Part shown: positions 1 to 9,700 of the stretch, one piece after another
How positions within the stretch are numbered: the first letter of the stretch is position 1
Layout: every line of letters starts with the position of its first letter
Assembly: GCA_038750655.1 (NCBI GenBank)
Contig: JBCDGZ010000146.1
Span: forward strand, 1-18,702
Direction: 5' to 3'
DNA from: JBCDGZ01 sp038750655
GTDB lineage: Bacteria > Bacteroidota > Bacteroidia > Chitinophagales > Saprospiraceae
DNA: 18,702 bases
Notes under the pieces: generated by a model
Told to the model about the DNA's origin: nothing
The model's database searches: none
What the model saw: the letters and a program-made list of their open reading frames with translations, nothing else
Program-made: the position numbers and the translations under genes

Positions 1-150
1 AAAGCGAAGTAGCCAGCTGTTTGGGTTATAGTGTTTCATTTCCAGAATCTTAGTTTAAAAGTAATTTATATTAATTTTCTCATTTTGTAAATAGTTACGA
101 GACAGTATTTAAAAGGTTTCAATTTTTTTTGATGGGAATAAAGAAAAAAT
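1..150. other. AT-rich flank with no recognisable gene
   Basis: This is the flank beyond the terminator of the last minus-strand gene. It is AT-rich with several A and T runs. I see no convincing ORF, RNA gene or TAnnTTTG promoter element on either strand. It may be the upstream region of a gene to the left of the window. Confidence 0.5.
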
Positions 151-184
151 AAAAAAAAGTGGTTGGTGTGCCGCCAACCACTTT
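151..184 (-). terminator. Intrinsic terminator of the type B T9SS protein gene
   Basis: Perfect 11-bp inverted repeat: 156-166 (AAAGTGGTTGG) pairs with 174-184 (CCAACCACTTT) around a 7-nt loop. Read on the minus strand, the stem is followed at once by an eight-T run, one A and six more Ts. This is a textbook rho-independent terminator about 75 bp after the stop codon of the 1016-residue protein. The A run before the stem gives some bidirectional character, but the orientation fits the minus-strand gene. Confidence 0.92.
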
Positions 185-259
185 GTAGATTAAGAGTAAA
201 GTACATATATATAGAGAAGGATTCTACCATTTACTACCCCCATTTTTCGGGCATCAGAT

Positions 260-3200
260 TTATGGTGTAATGCTAATATCTCCCTGGTATTGCTGGCTTT
301 TGCCATCAATAAACTCCACTTCAAGCAGGAAGACATAAACACCGCTGTTGAGTGCTTTTCCGTTAATAGTGCCGTCCCAGCCTTCTCTTTCGACATTGGC
401 GTCAAAATTGGTCTTGCTGAACAGCACGGATCCCCAGCGATCTACAATTTTTAGGGATTTAATTCTTTGAATATCTGTTCCTCCAAATACGGTAAAGTAA
501 TCGTTGACCCCATCAGCATTCGGGCTGAAGGCATTGGGGATGTAAATATCTCTCGGAGTAATGACTTGTACGACGAGCTTGGTTTGGCTTTCGCAACCGT
601 TCTCATTGGTAATCGTCAGGGTGTAGGCAGTGGTGTTGACAGGAGTAGCCACAGGATTTGGGCAATCTGTACAACTCAGGCCTTCTGCTGGGAACCAATG
701 GTAGCTCAGCGGCTGATTGCTTTCAATTGCTGGTGCCAATACCATTGATTGGCCGAGTGCTAAATGGGGCACATTCATTGGCGTAATGGCTGGCACTTCG
801 CTGCTGCCGACAGTGACCTCGGCGCTTGTTGAACAACCATAGCTGTCTTCGATGAGTACAGTATACTGACCACTACCCAGATCATCAACTGTAGGATTGA
901 TGCCTACCATTACCCCTTCTGCATTAGTCCAAGTATAATCATAGGGTTCGTCGAGGTCTGCTACGACTACACTAGCGGTGCCCATAAAGTCCTGGCAGTT
1001 GGCCGGCGTCGTCTCGATGGATTCGATGACTGGCATGGCATGATGCGGGACTGTTACACTAAGACTGGCCGAGCAGCCCCGGGCATCGCTGACCAATACA
1101 CTGTACTGACCACTGCGCAAGTCTGTCAGCAAGTTGTCTTGCCCTCCATTGTCCCATTGCAAAGTGTAGGGCTGCTCGCCACCGGTGATGTCAATTTCAA
1201 TCAAGCCGTTGGCGGCATCGCAGCGTTCGCTTTCCAGTTCCAATACTTCAATTTGTATCAGGCTGATGTCAATTTCAATGGCATTAGAAGTAGCAATGCT
1301 ATTCGTTACACATTCTTCGGTAGAAACCGCCTGGCAGCTCACCTGCTGATTGGGCAGTAAAGTCGCAGTAATAAACACCGTGCCTTCGGCGCCGGTATCT
1401 TCCCCATCTACCAACCAGCGATACTGCGGCTGCACTCCCAAATGCAAGCCCTCCGCCGTGAAGCGAACCGGCTCTCCGTAGCAAATGATCTGCTGATCAG
1501 CGCTGATGCGTACCTCCGGTGTCAATAGCGGATTGACCGTAATGGCGGGCGCTACGGGCCGCACCTCGGCCGCACTCACGCATACCTCGCTAGAGCGTAC
1601 CCGGCAGCTCACCTGCTGACCAGCCTCCAGTAAATCGGTGCTAAACACCTCTCCATGCTCGCCCACCGGCTGCCCATCCACCAACCACTGATAACTGGGC
1701 TGGCTGCCCAGGTTCTGGCCACCGACGCTAAAGCTAACCAGCTCTCCCTGGCAGATAAGGTCCTGATCTACAGTAATGACGGCTTCAGGAGTAAGCGGCG
1801 TCATGACATCGATAGATAAGAAGTTGGCATTGACCAGGGGCTGGGTGATGCAGCTTTCGTTGCTGATGATGGCACAGCCGACGGTTTGGCCGTCGGTCAG
1901 ATCGATGCTGGTGAAGCTCGGGCCGTTGTTGCCCGGAACGGGCAGGCCATCGACCATCCAGGTGTAGCTAGGTTGGTCGCCCAGGTACTCGCCGCTGATC
2001 GTGAAGGTGACGGCATCGCCCCGGCAGATGTGGTAGCGGTCGGCTACGATTTGGGCGCTGGGACTGTTAGGTTGCATAATGCTGACCTGGATGTTTTCGG
2101 AAAGGATTTCTTTGTCAATACCGCAGTCATCATCGTAGGTGACTAGGCAGGTAACGACATCGGCATCTTGCAGGAAGTTGCTGCTGAAGGTGCTGTCGGT
2201 AGCGCCTGCGACATCCTGTCCGTTGATTTGCCATTGCAGGCGGATGTTGCGGGCGTCGTTGAAGGTCGAAGGCTGTACGGTGAAGGTGATTTCTTCGAGC
2301 AGACAGACTTCGCGTTGGCTGGCCTGTATCGCCACTTCGGACAGCTCTAGTGGGTAGAGCATGGCGATCAGAATCGGGTTGGAGTTGACTCGACGGTCGT
2401 CACAGGGCAGGATGCGTTGGATTTGGCATTCAATAACATCCCCTTCGTTAAGATCATCGGTGGTGTAGGTGGATGCATTTGCTCCCGTGATTGGCATTCC
2501 GTTTTTCAGCCATTGATACTGCATGGAATGGATAGGAAAGTTCAGCTGGGCGCTGAAAGTAACAAGACTACCCGGACAGGGCATCTCTTCGTCGGCCTCG
2601 ATAAAGACATCGGGCATCGTTCGGTCGGCAGGATTAGCAATTAAGAAGCTGAGGATATTTTCCATGATTTCAGGACTGCTAAAGGTGCGAACCCAGTCCT
2701 GATCGGTGATGGTCATCAGCTTTCCAAAAGAGCGCTCATTGGGCTCAAAAATAAAACCATAGTTATTGTTTCCGTATTGTAAAAAAGGTGTAATCGTATT
2801 GTCGCCGCTGCCGTAGGCGCCGTACCAAAAGTAGTTCAGCTCAAGCATCGGATTCGGTGTGTTGCCAATGTCGGTCATCGTGTGCATCGGTGCTAGATTG
2901 CCGATGCCTTCGCCTTCCCAGTCAAACTGTCCGCCGAAGAAAGGCACCAGCTCGTGGAAGAGAATATTTCCGGGCGTGTTGGATAGGTACTCGGCTTGGA
3001 CGTAGACGCTGATTCCGGCGCGAATAGCCTGGATCAAGTTGTTTCTTTGGTGGATGTCTAATTCGATAAGTGCAGAAGAGATGATTAGGATGTCGTAGTC
3101 ACATAGTGCGGTAGAATTGTCCATGATGTCCTGGCCCAAGATGTCGGCGCTATGCCCCATGTTCTGGGCAACCGTCAGCCAGTGCTGATCCATTTTGTGG

Positions 3201-3310
3201 AAAGGATGGTAAGATTGGCTCTCCAGAATGGCCACGTTAGAGGCCTGAGCGAAAAGCGTGAAGAGTAGACAGACTAGGCTAATAGTGTAAGTTTTGGTCG
3301 TTCGGTTCAT
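260..3310 (-). CDS. Secreted multidomain protein: GATase-like domain, five Ig-like modules, two SprB-like repeats, type B T9SS sorting domain (CHU_C)
   Basis: Predicted cell-surface or secreted protein of 1016 residues. Residues 1-23 are a signal peptide with a likely AQA|SN cleavage site. Residues 24 to about 225 look like a Rossmann/class I glutamine-amidotransferase-like (ThuA-like) fold: NVAILES start, a YDILIIS strand, then a long helix. I see no obvious nucleophile Cys, so it may be non-catalytic. About 240-665 holds five Ig-like modules, each with a CxGxxVxF start, a YxWLVDG-type core and a VxCxV end. About 690-755 and 764-835 are SprB-like repeats (GGxxPYTxxW and GxYxVxVxDxxGC). A further PKD/Ig-like module precedes a C-terminal CHU_C domain at about 920-1016 (YIPNAFSPNADGVND, then DRWG and GWDG). 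This class of tail is known to direct export through the type IX secretion system with surface attachment. The ATG at 3310 directly precedes the signal peptide. The function of the protein is not recognisable; adhesion or binding is the usual inference for such modular proteins. Confidence 0.9.
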   Translation of the reverse strand: MNRTTKTYTISLVCLLFTLFAQASNVAILESQSYHPFHKMDQHWLTVAQNMGHSADILGQDIMDNSTALCDYDILIISSALIELDIHQRNNLIQAIRAGISVYVQAEYLSNTPGNILFHELVPFFGGQFDWEGEGIGNLAPMHTMTDIGNTPNPMLELNYFWYGAYGSGDNTITPFLQYGNNNYGFIFEPNERSFGKLMTITDQDWVRTFSSPEIMENILSFLIANPADRTMPDVFIEADEEMPCPGSLVTFSAQLNFPIHSMQYQWLKNGMPITGANASTYTTDDLNEGDVIECQIQRILPCDDRRVNSNPILIAMLYPLELSEVAIQASQREVCLLEEITFTVQPSTFNDARNIRLQWQINGQDVAGATDSTFSSNFLQDADVVTCLVTYDDDCGIDKEILSENIQVSIMQPNSPSAQIVADRYHICRGDAVTFTISGEYLGDQPSYTWMVDGLPVPGNNGPSFTSIDLTDGQTVGCAIISNESCITQPLVNANFLSIDVMTPLTPEAVITVDQDLICQGELVSFSVGGQNLGSQPSYQWLVDGQPVGEHGEVFSTDLLEAGQQVSCRVRSSEVCVSAAEVRPVAPAITVNPLLTPEVRISADQQIICYGEPVRFTAEGLHLGVQPQYRWLVDGEDTGAEGTVFITATLLPNQQVSCQAVSTEECVTNSIATSNAIEIDISLIQIEVLELESERCDAANGLIEIDITGGEQPYTLQWDNGGQDNLLTDLRSGQYSVLVSDARGCSASLSVTVPHHAMPVIESIETTPANCQDFMGTASVVVADLDEPYDYTWTNAEGVMVGINPTVDDLGSGQYTVLIEDSYGCSTSAEVTVGSSEVPAITPMNVPHLALGQSMVLAPAIESNQPLSYHWFPAEGLSCTDCPNPVATPVNTTAYTLTITNENGCESQTKLVVQVITPRDIYIPNAFSPNADGVNDYFTVFGGTDIQRIKSLKIVDRWGSVLFSKTNFDANVEREGWDGTINGKALNSGVYVFLLEVEFIDGKSQQYQGDISITP
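1325..2580 (-). repeat. Tandem Ig-like module array inside the type B T9SS protein
   Basis: Five related modules of about 90 codons. The two at the low-coordinate end are the most alike: they share the exact 17-mer GGCAGCTCACCTGCTGA at 1333-1349 and 1603-1619, which is a 270-bp or 90-codon period. The shared core in protein is YxWLVDG about 25 residues before VSCxV. The nucleotide-level identity suggests a fairly recent duplication or ongoing recombination between modules. Confidence 0.75.
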
Positions 3311-3437
3311 GGCACAGATTATAGGGTGTAGGACGCCGCTGGTCAGGCAGCAAATATGTACTCTTGGTGGGAGGTAAAAGATGGGGAGAAAAAGAAAAGG
3401 GGAGAAAAAATTGTAAGATTCGTTCGATTCGTTGCTA

Positions 3438-3469
3438 CAAATATAGCTGAATTATTCCGCCGCTGTCAA
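3438..3469 (-). promoter_or_regulatory. Bacteroidota-type promoter for the type B T9SS protein gene
   Basis: On the minus strand TATATTTG (3445-3438) matches the Bacteroidota -7 element TAnnTTTG exactly. TTG at 3469-3467, within TTGACA, lies 21 bp upstream and matches the -33 element. The predicted transcript start is near 3432, which would give a 5' leader of about 120 nt before the ATG at 3310. No other pair of elements this good was seen upstream of the gene. Confidence 0.55.
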
Positions 3470-3502
3470 GGGCTACTGGCTAAGATGCAAATGAATAGGC
3501 CG

Positions 3503-3694
3503 TTTTAATGTGACAGGCAATGGAAGACTTTATTGGGCTTGACGGATTGATTTTTAAACAATTGTATTAAAAGTATATGACAAAAAATATTGTGATAGAC
3601 GGCGATTTTTTTACGCTTTTTTTGTGGCGGTGGTCTGATTTTTATTTTAGTATAATCACTGCTTTTAATGTGATCCGCTTTGGCTTTTTTTGTG
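3503..3694. repeat. Two pairs of short intergenic direct repeats
   Basis: TTTTAATGTGA occurs exactly at 3503-3513 and 3663-3673. GCTTTTTTTGTG occurs exactly at 3615-3626 and 3683-3694. The TGTGA cores resemble CRP-type half sites, but no palindromic second half is present. They may be degenerate remnants of a duplication or binding sites of unknown factors. Confidence 0.4.
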
Positions 3695-3712
3695 ACAGCC
3701 TAAACCAATAGA

Positions 3713-3738
3713 GCCGAAGCCTCTAAAGAGGCTCCGGC
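3713..3738 (-). terminator. Stem-loop downstream of the 1974-residue protein gene
   Basis: The 12-nt arms 3713-3724 and 3727-3738 are complementary except for one pair, with the sequence GCCTCTAAAGAGGC at the centre. It begins about 40 bp after the minus-strand stop codon, so it probably ends or stabilises that transcript. On the minus strand a six-T run comes before the stem and none follows it, so it is not a classic rho-independent terminator. Confidence 0.6.
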
Positions 3739-3778
3739 CCGAAAAAACTATTACATGCTCTCTATTCTTAATTCAAAT

Positions 3779-6700
3779 CTATTCGACGATAAAGCGGTGC
3801 GTCGCACGATCGTGCTCCCCTTCGAAGCGCAGGAGGTACATGCCTGGACCCCACTGATCGACGGGGATGTCGATGCTGTTGTTGCCTTCGGCATCAGCTT
3901 TCATGTCAGCCCGGAAGACCCGCTGTCCGCTGATGTTAAAGACTTCAATGGTACCGGATTGCTGACGATCTCCTCGCCAGGTGAAGTTGACACTTTCCCA
4001 AGCGGGGTTCGGGAAGATCGTCGACTGGAAGGCGCCGAGCTGAGCAGCGTCGGCTCCGTCTTCCCCACTTCTAGGCAGCCCCTTACCTCCAAGGCTGTAA
4101 TCCACAATGATCGTAATCTTATCTTCGCAGATTTCTTTCCCACTGTAAACCGTGACGGTTAGGGTAACTTCGTAGCGACCGAGACGCTGGTAGCGGTGCT
4201 TAGGATTGGCATCGGTGCTAGTGTTGCGATCACCAAAGTTCCAAGTATACTCGACTCGATCACCTTGGTAGGTGCTGCTGTTCTTGAAGATGATTTCTCC
4301 TTCTGGACCAATGGTATAGCTAAAGTCAGCCAGCGCAACACAGTCGAGTGTATTATCCGAGATAATGACCTTCTTACAAATCTTGATCTTACAAGCTTCT
4401 TCATTCTTACAATTGGGGAAGAATTGACCATTGACCACCATACAAACTTCGTATACACCAGGCTGCGTGAAGATCAGCTGGGCACTGGGGCCAGAGACAC
4501 TTTGGAAAGCGCCGTTGATCGTCCAACCGATCTGGAAGGTATTGAGGTTAGACGATACGATGCCTTCGACATCAAGGGTCCAGAACTTACCGTTGAAATT
4601 CTGCTCGCAGGTGAAGCTGCCATCGGCGTAGCATTCGTCAAGCGGCATGCAGATCAGGGTATCGCAGGCCGTCAGGATTTCCTTCTCTTGTAGTTTCTTC
4701 AATTCTTCCAGACTACCCACTGCAATCTCTCCACCTTCTCCTAGTTTCAGCGTATCGCAGTTGGTGGCAAAATCCGAGAAGATACTTGCACACACCTCAG
4801 AAGGTAGGGTCGTAAACGTAACGCTGTATGGATTTTCTATTGTGAAAGCTCCACTTGGAACACCACCGGGGAAGGAGTAATTGACCGCCAAGTTCGGAAC
4901 ATCAGGCATGACGGTGAACACCCAGGTGTTTCCTCCCTTGCATTCGGCACGCAGAGAAACTTCGGGGCAGAATTCACAGCAAGCCTCCGCAACACCTTTA
5001 TCTTCCAGGAAGCAGATGCAAGCGTCTTGAGTGCTGATCATCACCACAATTTGTCCATTACAAGTATTGAGAATATCATCGGCCGGAACGGTCGTACTAA
5101 TGACTTCTTCAAAGCTTGTGCCTGAGCCAGTGAGGTTGATCGTATGGGTAGTAGTGAAAATTGGTGGGCCCGTAGGATTACCAGTACCATCATCACAGAA
5201 GATTTCTAGCAGGATGTTATTTCCGTTCAGAATGTTGCTCGACGAACTAATGGTTGTCAGTACTACCGCTTCATCCTTCTCACAAACTCCGTCGCCGATT
5301 TCTACATTCGTAAGGCTAAGGTTGCCGTCTGCACCGGTCACAGTGAAGACCAAGAAGTCAATAAGTTCGTTAAAACACTCCTCACCTTCACAGTTTACAT
5401 CACTCCTAGACCGCAGTCTGGCGATGACCGTTGCTCGGTCGCAGAGTTCTCCGGTGAAGGTGTAAGGAATTTCTACCAATTCCTGACCGTAGTTGATTAT
5501 GAATGGATTCGGTACGTTGAAATCGATATTTCCGAAATCAGTCAACTCTAGAGTAATCGTTTGACCTGGTGGAAGCGTAGCGTTTTCTGGCATCCAATCC
5601 AGGATTTCCAGTAGGATAACTCCGGTATTGACACCATTCGAACAATCGCGCTTGATGTCTGGATTGGGCTGCATATCTGCACTGAAATCGAGGAAGTAGG
5701 AATTGACCAAATCCTCGTACTGATCGAACTGAAAGCTGATTTCCTCGCCACAGTTGCGCTGTCCGGCGATGGTAAAGCTCAAGGTATTGGCCGGCAGATC
5801 AACATTGGGGCATTCGGTGAAGCGGACGGTAACGTGTATCACTGCTCTACGCTGCGCGTCGCTAGAGGCCGTCTGCACACCTTCTAATTGATCAAGGAAG
5901 ATCACAGGACCATTATCTGCATCAATAATGTCATCTTCTGGGTTAGCATTACAGGGGTTACCAGAAACGCCGTAGGGGGCCTCGTAGGTAGCAGAAACCA
6001 GTTCCATACTAGAAGGCAGGTCAACATCCAGAGAAATATCGGAAGTAATACCGCCACCTGGATTCTCAACAACCAGGGCAAAGGTGATCTCATCGCAAGG
6101 ATTTTCGGCCATAGTACATTGCTCAATAGTAGCGATTAGGCCCGAAGGCTCGATTTCGATGTTGAAGGCGCCTTCGACTAGGCACGTTGATTCACAAGCC
6201 ACGTCCTCTAGGATAACGTCCAACTCATCGCCATTGATGCTGCCATTATTGTCCTCATCATAACTGGCATTATAGCAGGCCTTACCGATCGCATAGTTCA
6301 ATACGATTTCTGTTTCATCACAAGAGAGGACTCTGTAGCCGAATTCCAGACAGTTACCAACTTGGTCGATACCCTCTGGAATGGGGAACCATTGGGTGGT
6401 CATTCCCGAGCCATCATCTTCGCAGGTTGTTCCTAATGAACCCATGAACTCAATATCCAATGCACCATCGGGGTAGGTGAACTGCGCCCAGGTAATATCA
6501 GAATCGTAGGTTACGGCGTTGAAGCAAATCTCCAAGTTGTCAGAGCTTCCGTCAATTGAGTTGCCGGTGTAGGTGACGATATTTGGATTAGAAGGCGTCG
6601 TAACGATGGTACCATTTTGGAAAAAGGCGCTCTGTTCAAAAGTACTGTCCATTTCCATTTTACATTCTGAGGAGAATACATTATGGTCGAAATCAAAATC

Positions 6701-9700
6701 GAATTCGATAGCCACTGTTGAACTAGGGATGTTACAATCTCCGGAGGCGCGGATGCGTAGGGTTTGGGTGAAATCCTCGAACAAGGTCTTGTCCGGCGGG
6801 CTGTAATTGGGCCAAAGTGCAGCTACTGGAATCGTTTGCATATTTGTCCCGTTGAGGTCAATCGTAGTGGTGACCCCGGTTTCGGTAATGACTCCTGTTG
6901 CAGAAATCAACTGAAGCCCTGGTGCACCAGAGAGGGTGACGCTCATGCCATTAGTAAGCTCATTGATTGGGCGGTCTTCGTTAGGGAATTCATCTCCAAT
7001 AGTACCTCCGCGATAACCAAAGCCAAAGTTGAAGTTGATGCCACGGTTACAGCTAGCATTAGGTTGATTGAGTTCTTTAATGAAAGGTTCGACTCGGTAG
7101 AGTTGGAAAACAGTAGAGACATCCGATTCGGTACACTTCTGGAAACCAGTGCCACTGACTTCAGCCAGGCCGCCAATGAATCGGTTGATGGTATAGGTGT
7201 AAGGATTCATACTTTCAATTCCTTCTTTATCGGCAATGCCACTGATGAAAAACTCAATGGTGGAGTTGGTGGTCACAGTGACGGACTCGGTTTGGAAGCG
7301 ATAGCAACGTATCTGTCCGCCATCGTTGCTGATGGGGCCGACGGCCAAGGGTGTTGTACCGTTGAGCAGGGCAGTTACGCTGAGATCAGAGACTAGGTCG
7401 AGGCCATTGGCGAAGAGCTCCATGGTGAAGTAGCCACCGATGGGACCACTGTAGCCTGCTGCCACGGTTCCGGTGATGGTCATATCGATGGGATCGCAGA
7501 CGTAGGCGCCGCAGAAGTTACCCCCAGGAGGCGCCGTAGGCCGTAAGGCATTGAAATCGGTGGTGGCCATGAAATCGCAGGCTTCACAGTCTGGCTCGGT
7601 AGGTTCGCAGGGGCACTGCGGATAAAACTCTACACCGCCACAGCCGATGCTCATGCGGCAATTGTCCATCGGGTCGCTGCATTCCCACTCTCCAAAGAGG
7701 ATAACAGAGAGATTAACCGGCCCATCGAAGGGAATGGAGGGACAGTCGAAGTCAAATTTAAGTTCCATGCATTCTCTTCCGTCTCCCGAAGCGGGGGGGA
7801 GGCCAGCTACCCCTAAATCAAATTCAAAGACTCCGGCTTCTACCTCTGTTGGGAAATAGTCCGTACCGTCGTAAGTTACGCAGGTTGGAGTGGTCCCCAA
7901 TGCGCTGTTGGCATTGACTTGTAGAATATTGGTCATAGGTCCTAAATCGAAGAAATCTTCGTCAAAGTCGGGGAGTGGGTCCCATTCTCCTACACAAAAG
8001 TCAAAGGTAAATTGCTCGCCAGGTTCGATGTCCAGATCGCCCGGACATTCGACTACGGGATTTGAGGGATCACCGTCCATGCGAGTGGTTCCTGATCGAC
8101 TAGTGCTTTCAGGATTGGTCTTGCATTGGTTGTTCCAGCAAGCATTTCCGCGCCAGACTGTAGTCGTATTGGGGAAGGTGTTTTGGCAAGCTATCATGCT
8201 TGGATCAGTATTAAAAGGACAACTCGAAGACATGCTTACCGTAATTAAATAACCTTGATTAGGCGCCAATTCACCAAAGAAGCCATCTCCATTAATATCG
8301 GCATTCCCGAGCGGGATGGTCTGATTGGCAAAGTTGATGGTGACGTTATCGGGTCCAGTAGAAGATATAACATCATCAGAAATCCAATCCATAGGAACCT
8401 CTACAAGTTGGCCAGCGACTACTGTCTGGATAAGTATGAATTCCATATTTATACTCATCCACTCCCAGGCGGTAATTTTTAAGCTGACATCGTAGGCGTT
8501 GTCGGAGCTACTATTGAAGAAAGAAAAAGTGATTGGGTTGGATTCTTCTTCACAAAAGTTCAAGCCTAAGTTGTCATCGCCAGATACGTTTAGAGTTAGC
8601 TGCGGATCGCCGTTGGGAACATTGACATAGCAGATGCTCTCCGACTGCGGATAGCAGGGGCTGTCGGGTTCTGCACATTCGAGTGCTTGACGGAGGATGC
8701 AGCTATTGGTGCGCCATTCTACTCCGCCAGCTGGGCACTCTTCGACCTCAAGGTTGCAGAGTGTTAGGCTGATCTCACCCATGCCTCCTGGAAAAAAGGT
8801 ATTACAATATCTGTAGTTGAGATTGCCGTAATCATTATCAATACGGATACAAATCAGATTGTCTGTAATGGTTACATCTTCAGCGGGTACGATTTGATCA
8901 GGAAGTAACTGTGCAATTTGACCCACAGTGATCTGCAGACTGATTTTAACTTCCAGGTTGCTCAGGTCGAAGCTAGGAGGAACGGTAATGTAAGTTTGGA
9001 AATCGTTTACACAAACATCACCAGAGACTTCCATATTTTTGGTCATCGTAAATTCTTCGCCCAAATCTACTGTAGTAACAGAGTTGCCTTCTTGCAGCGT
9101 CACTAGGTTGTACTCCAGGTTGAAGCTTTCGCTAATTCCTTCAATACAGGTGTTGCCACCCCCATTGTCGTAGCAACCAGATAAGCTGATTTGATTGTTT
9201 TCGATTTCTGCGTTTTCGCCACTGGTAATCAGGTCGAACAAGTCGCAGGAGGGTTCAATACGTAGCGTTAGGATGTAAATGGCATTGGTAAAACTGCCGT
9301 TAAATTGTAATATCGGATGGGCAGTGTTCTGCCCAGAAACGATACTCCATCCATCATTGAGATTATCAGTACCAAGATTATCAAGGATGATGTCGTTTTC
9401 TCCCAACTCATCCAGATGCAGTTCAAACTCGCAGGGAAAGGTATAAGTAGCATTGTTGGAAGGGATGAGAAAAACCTGAACCGTACTGGTCCGGCAGAGT
9501 GCGACGTTATTGACACCCTCGATAATCAGGTCCTCATCACTTCGGGGGATGGTGGTCGCGCCAATAGGTAGGGCGGAGAGGAGGGTACCGTAGACAATTT
9601 CAATATCAGGGTTAGAGGAAGGATTGCATTGGCTAAACAGCGAATTCGGCAATAGAGCCAGGCAGCAGATAGCCACACAGAGTGTAAGCATTTTTAAATT

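Larger units (their letters stand above)
3311..3778. other. 468-bp intergenic region between the two T9SS substrate genes
   Basis: No gene is supported on either strand. The region holds a promoter candidate for the downstream minus-strand gene (3438-3469), a purine-rich tract on the plus strand at about 3368-3411, short direct repeats between 3503 and 3694, and a strong stem-loop at 3713-3738. The rest is AT-rich with T runs. Confidence 0.6.

Noticed and set aside
3503..3694. CRP-like TGTGA sites
   Set aside because: Only half sites are present; no TCACA partner lies at the right spacing.
6764..7396. Plus-strand ORF of 210 residues
   Set aside because: It lies antisense within the 1974-residue secreted protein and has no signal or domain.
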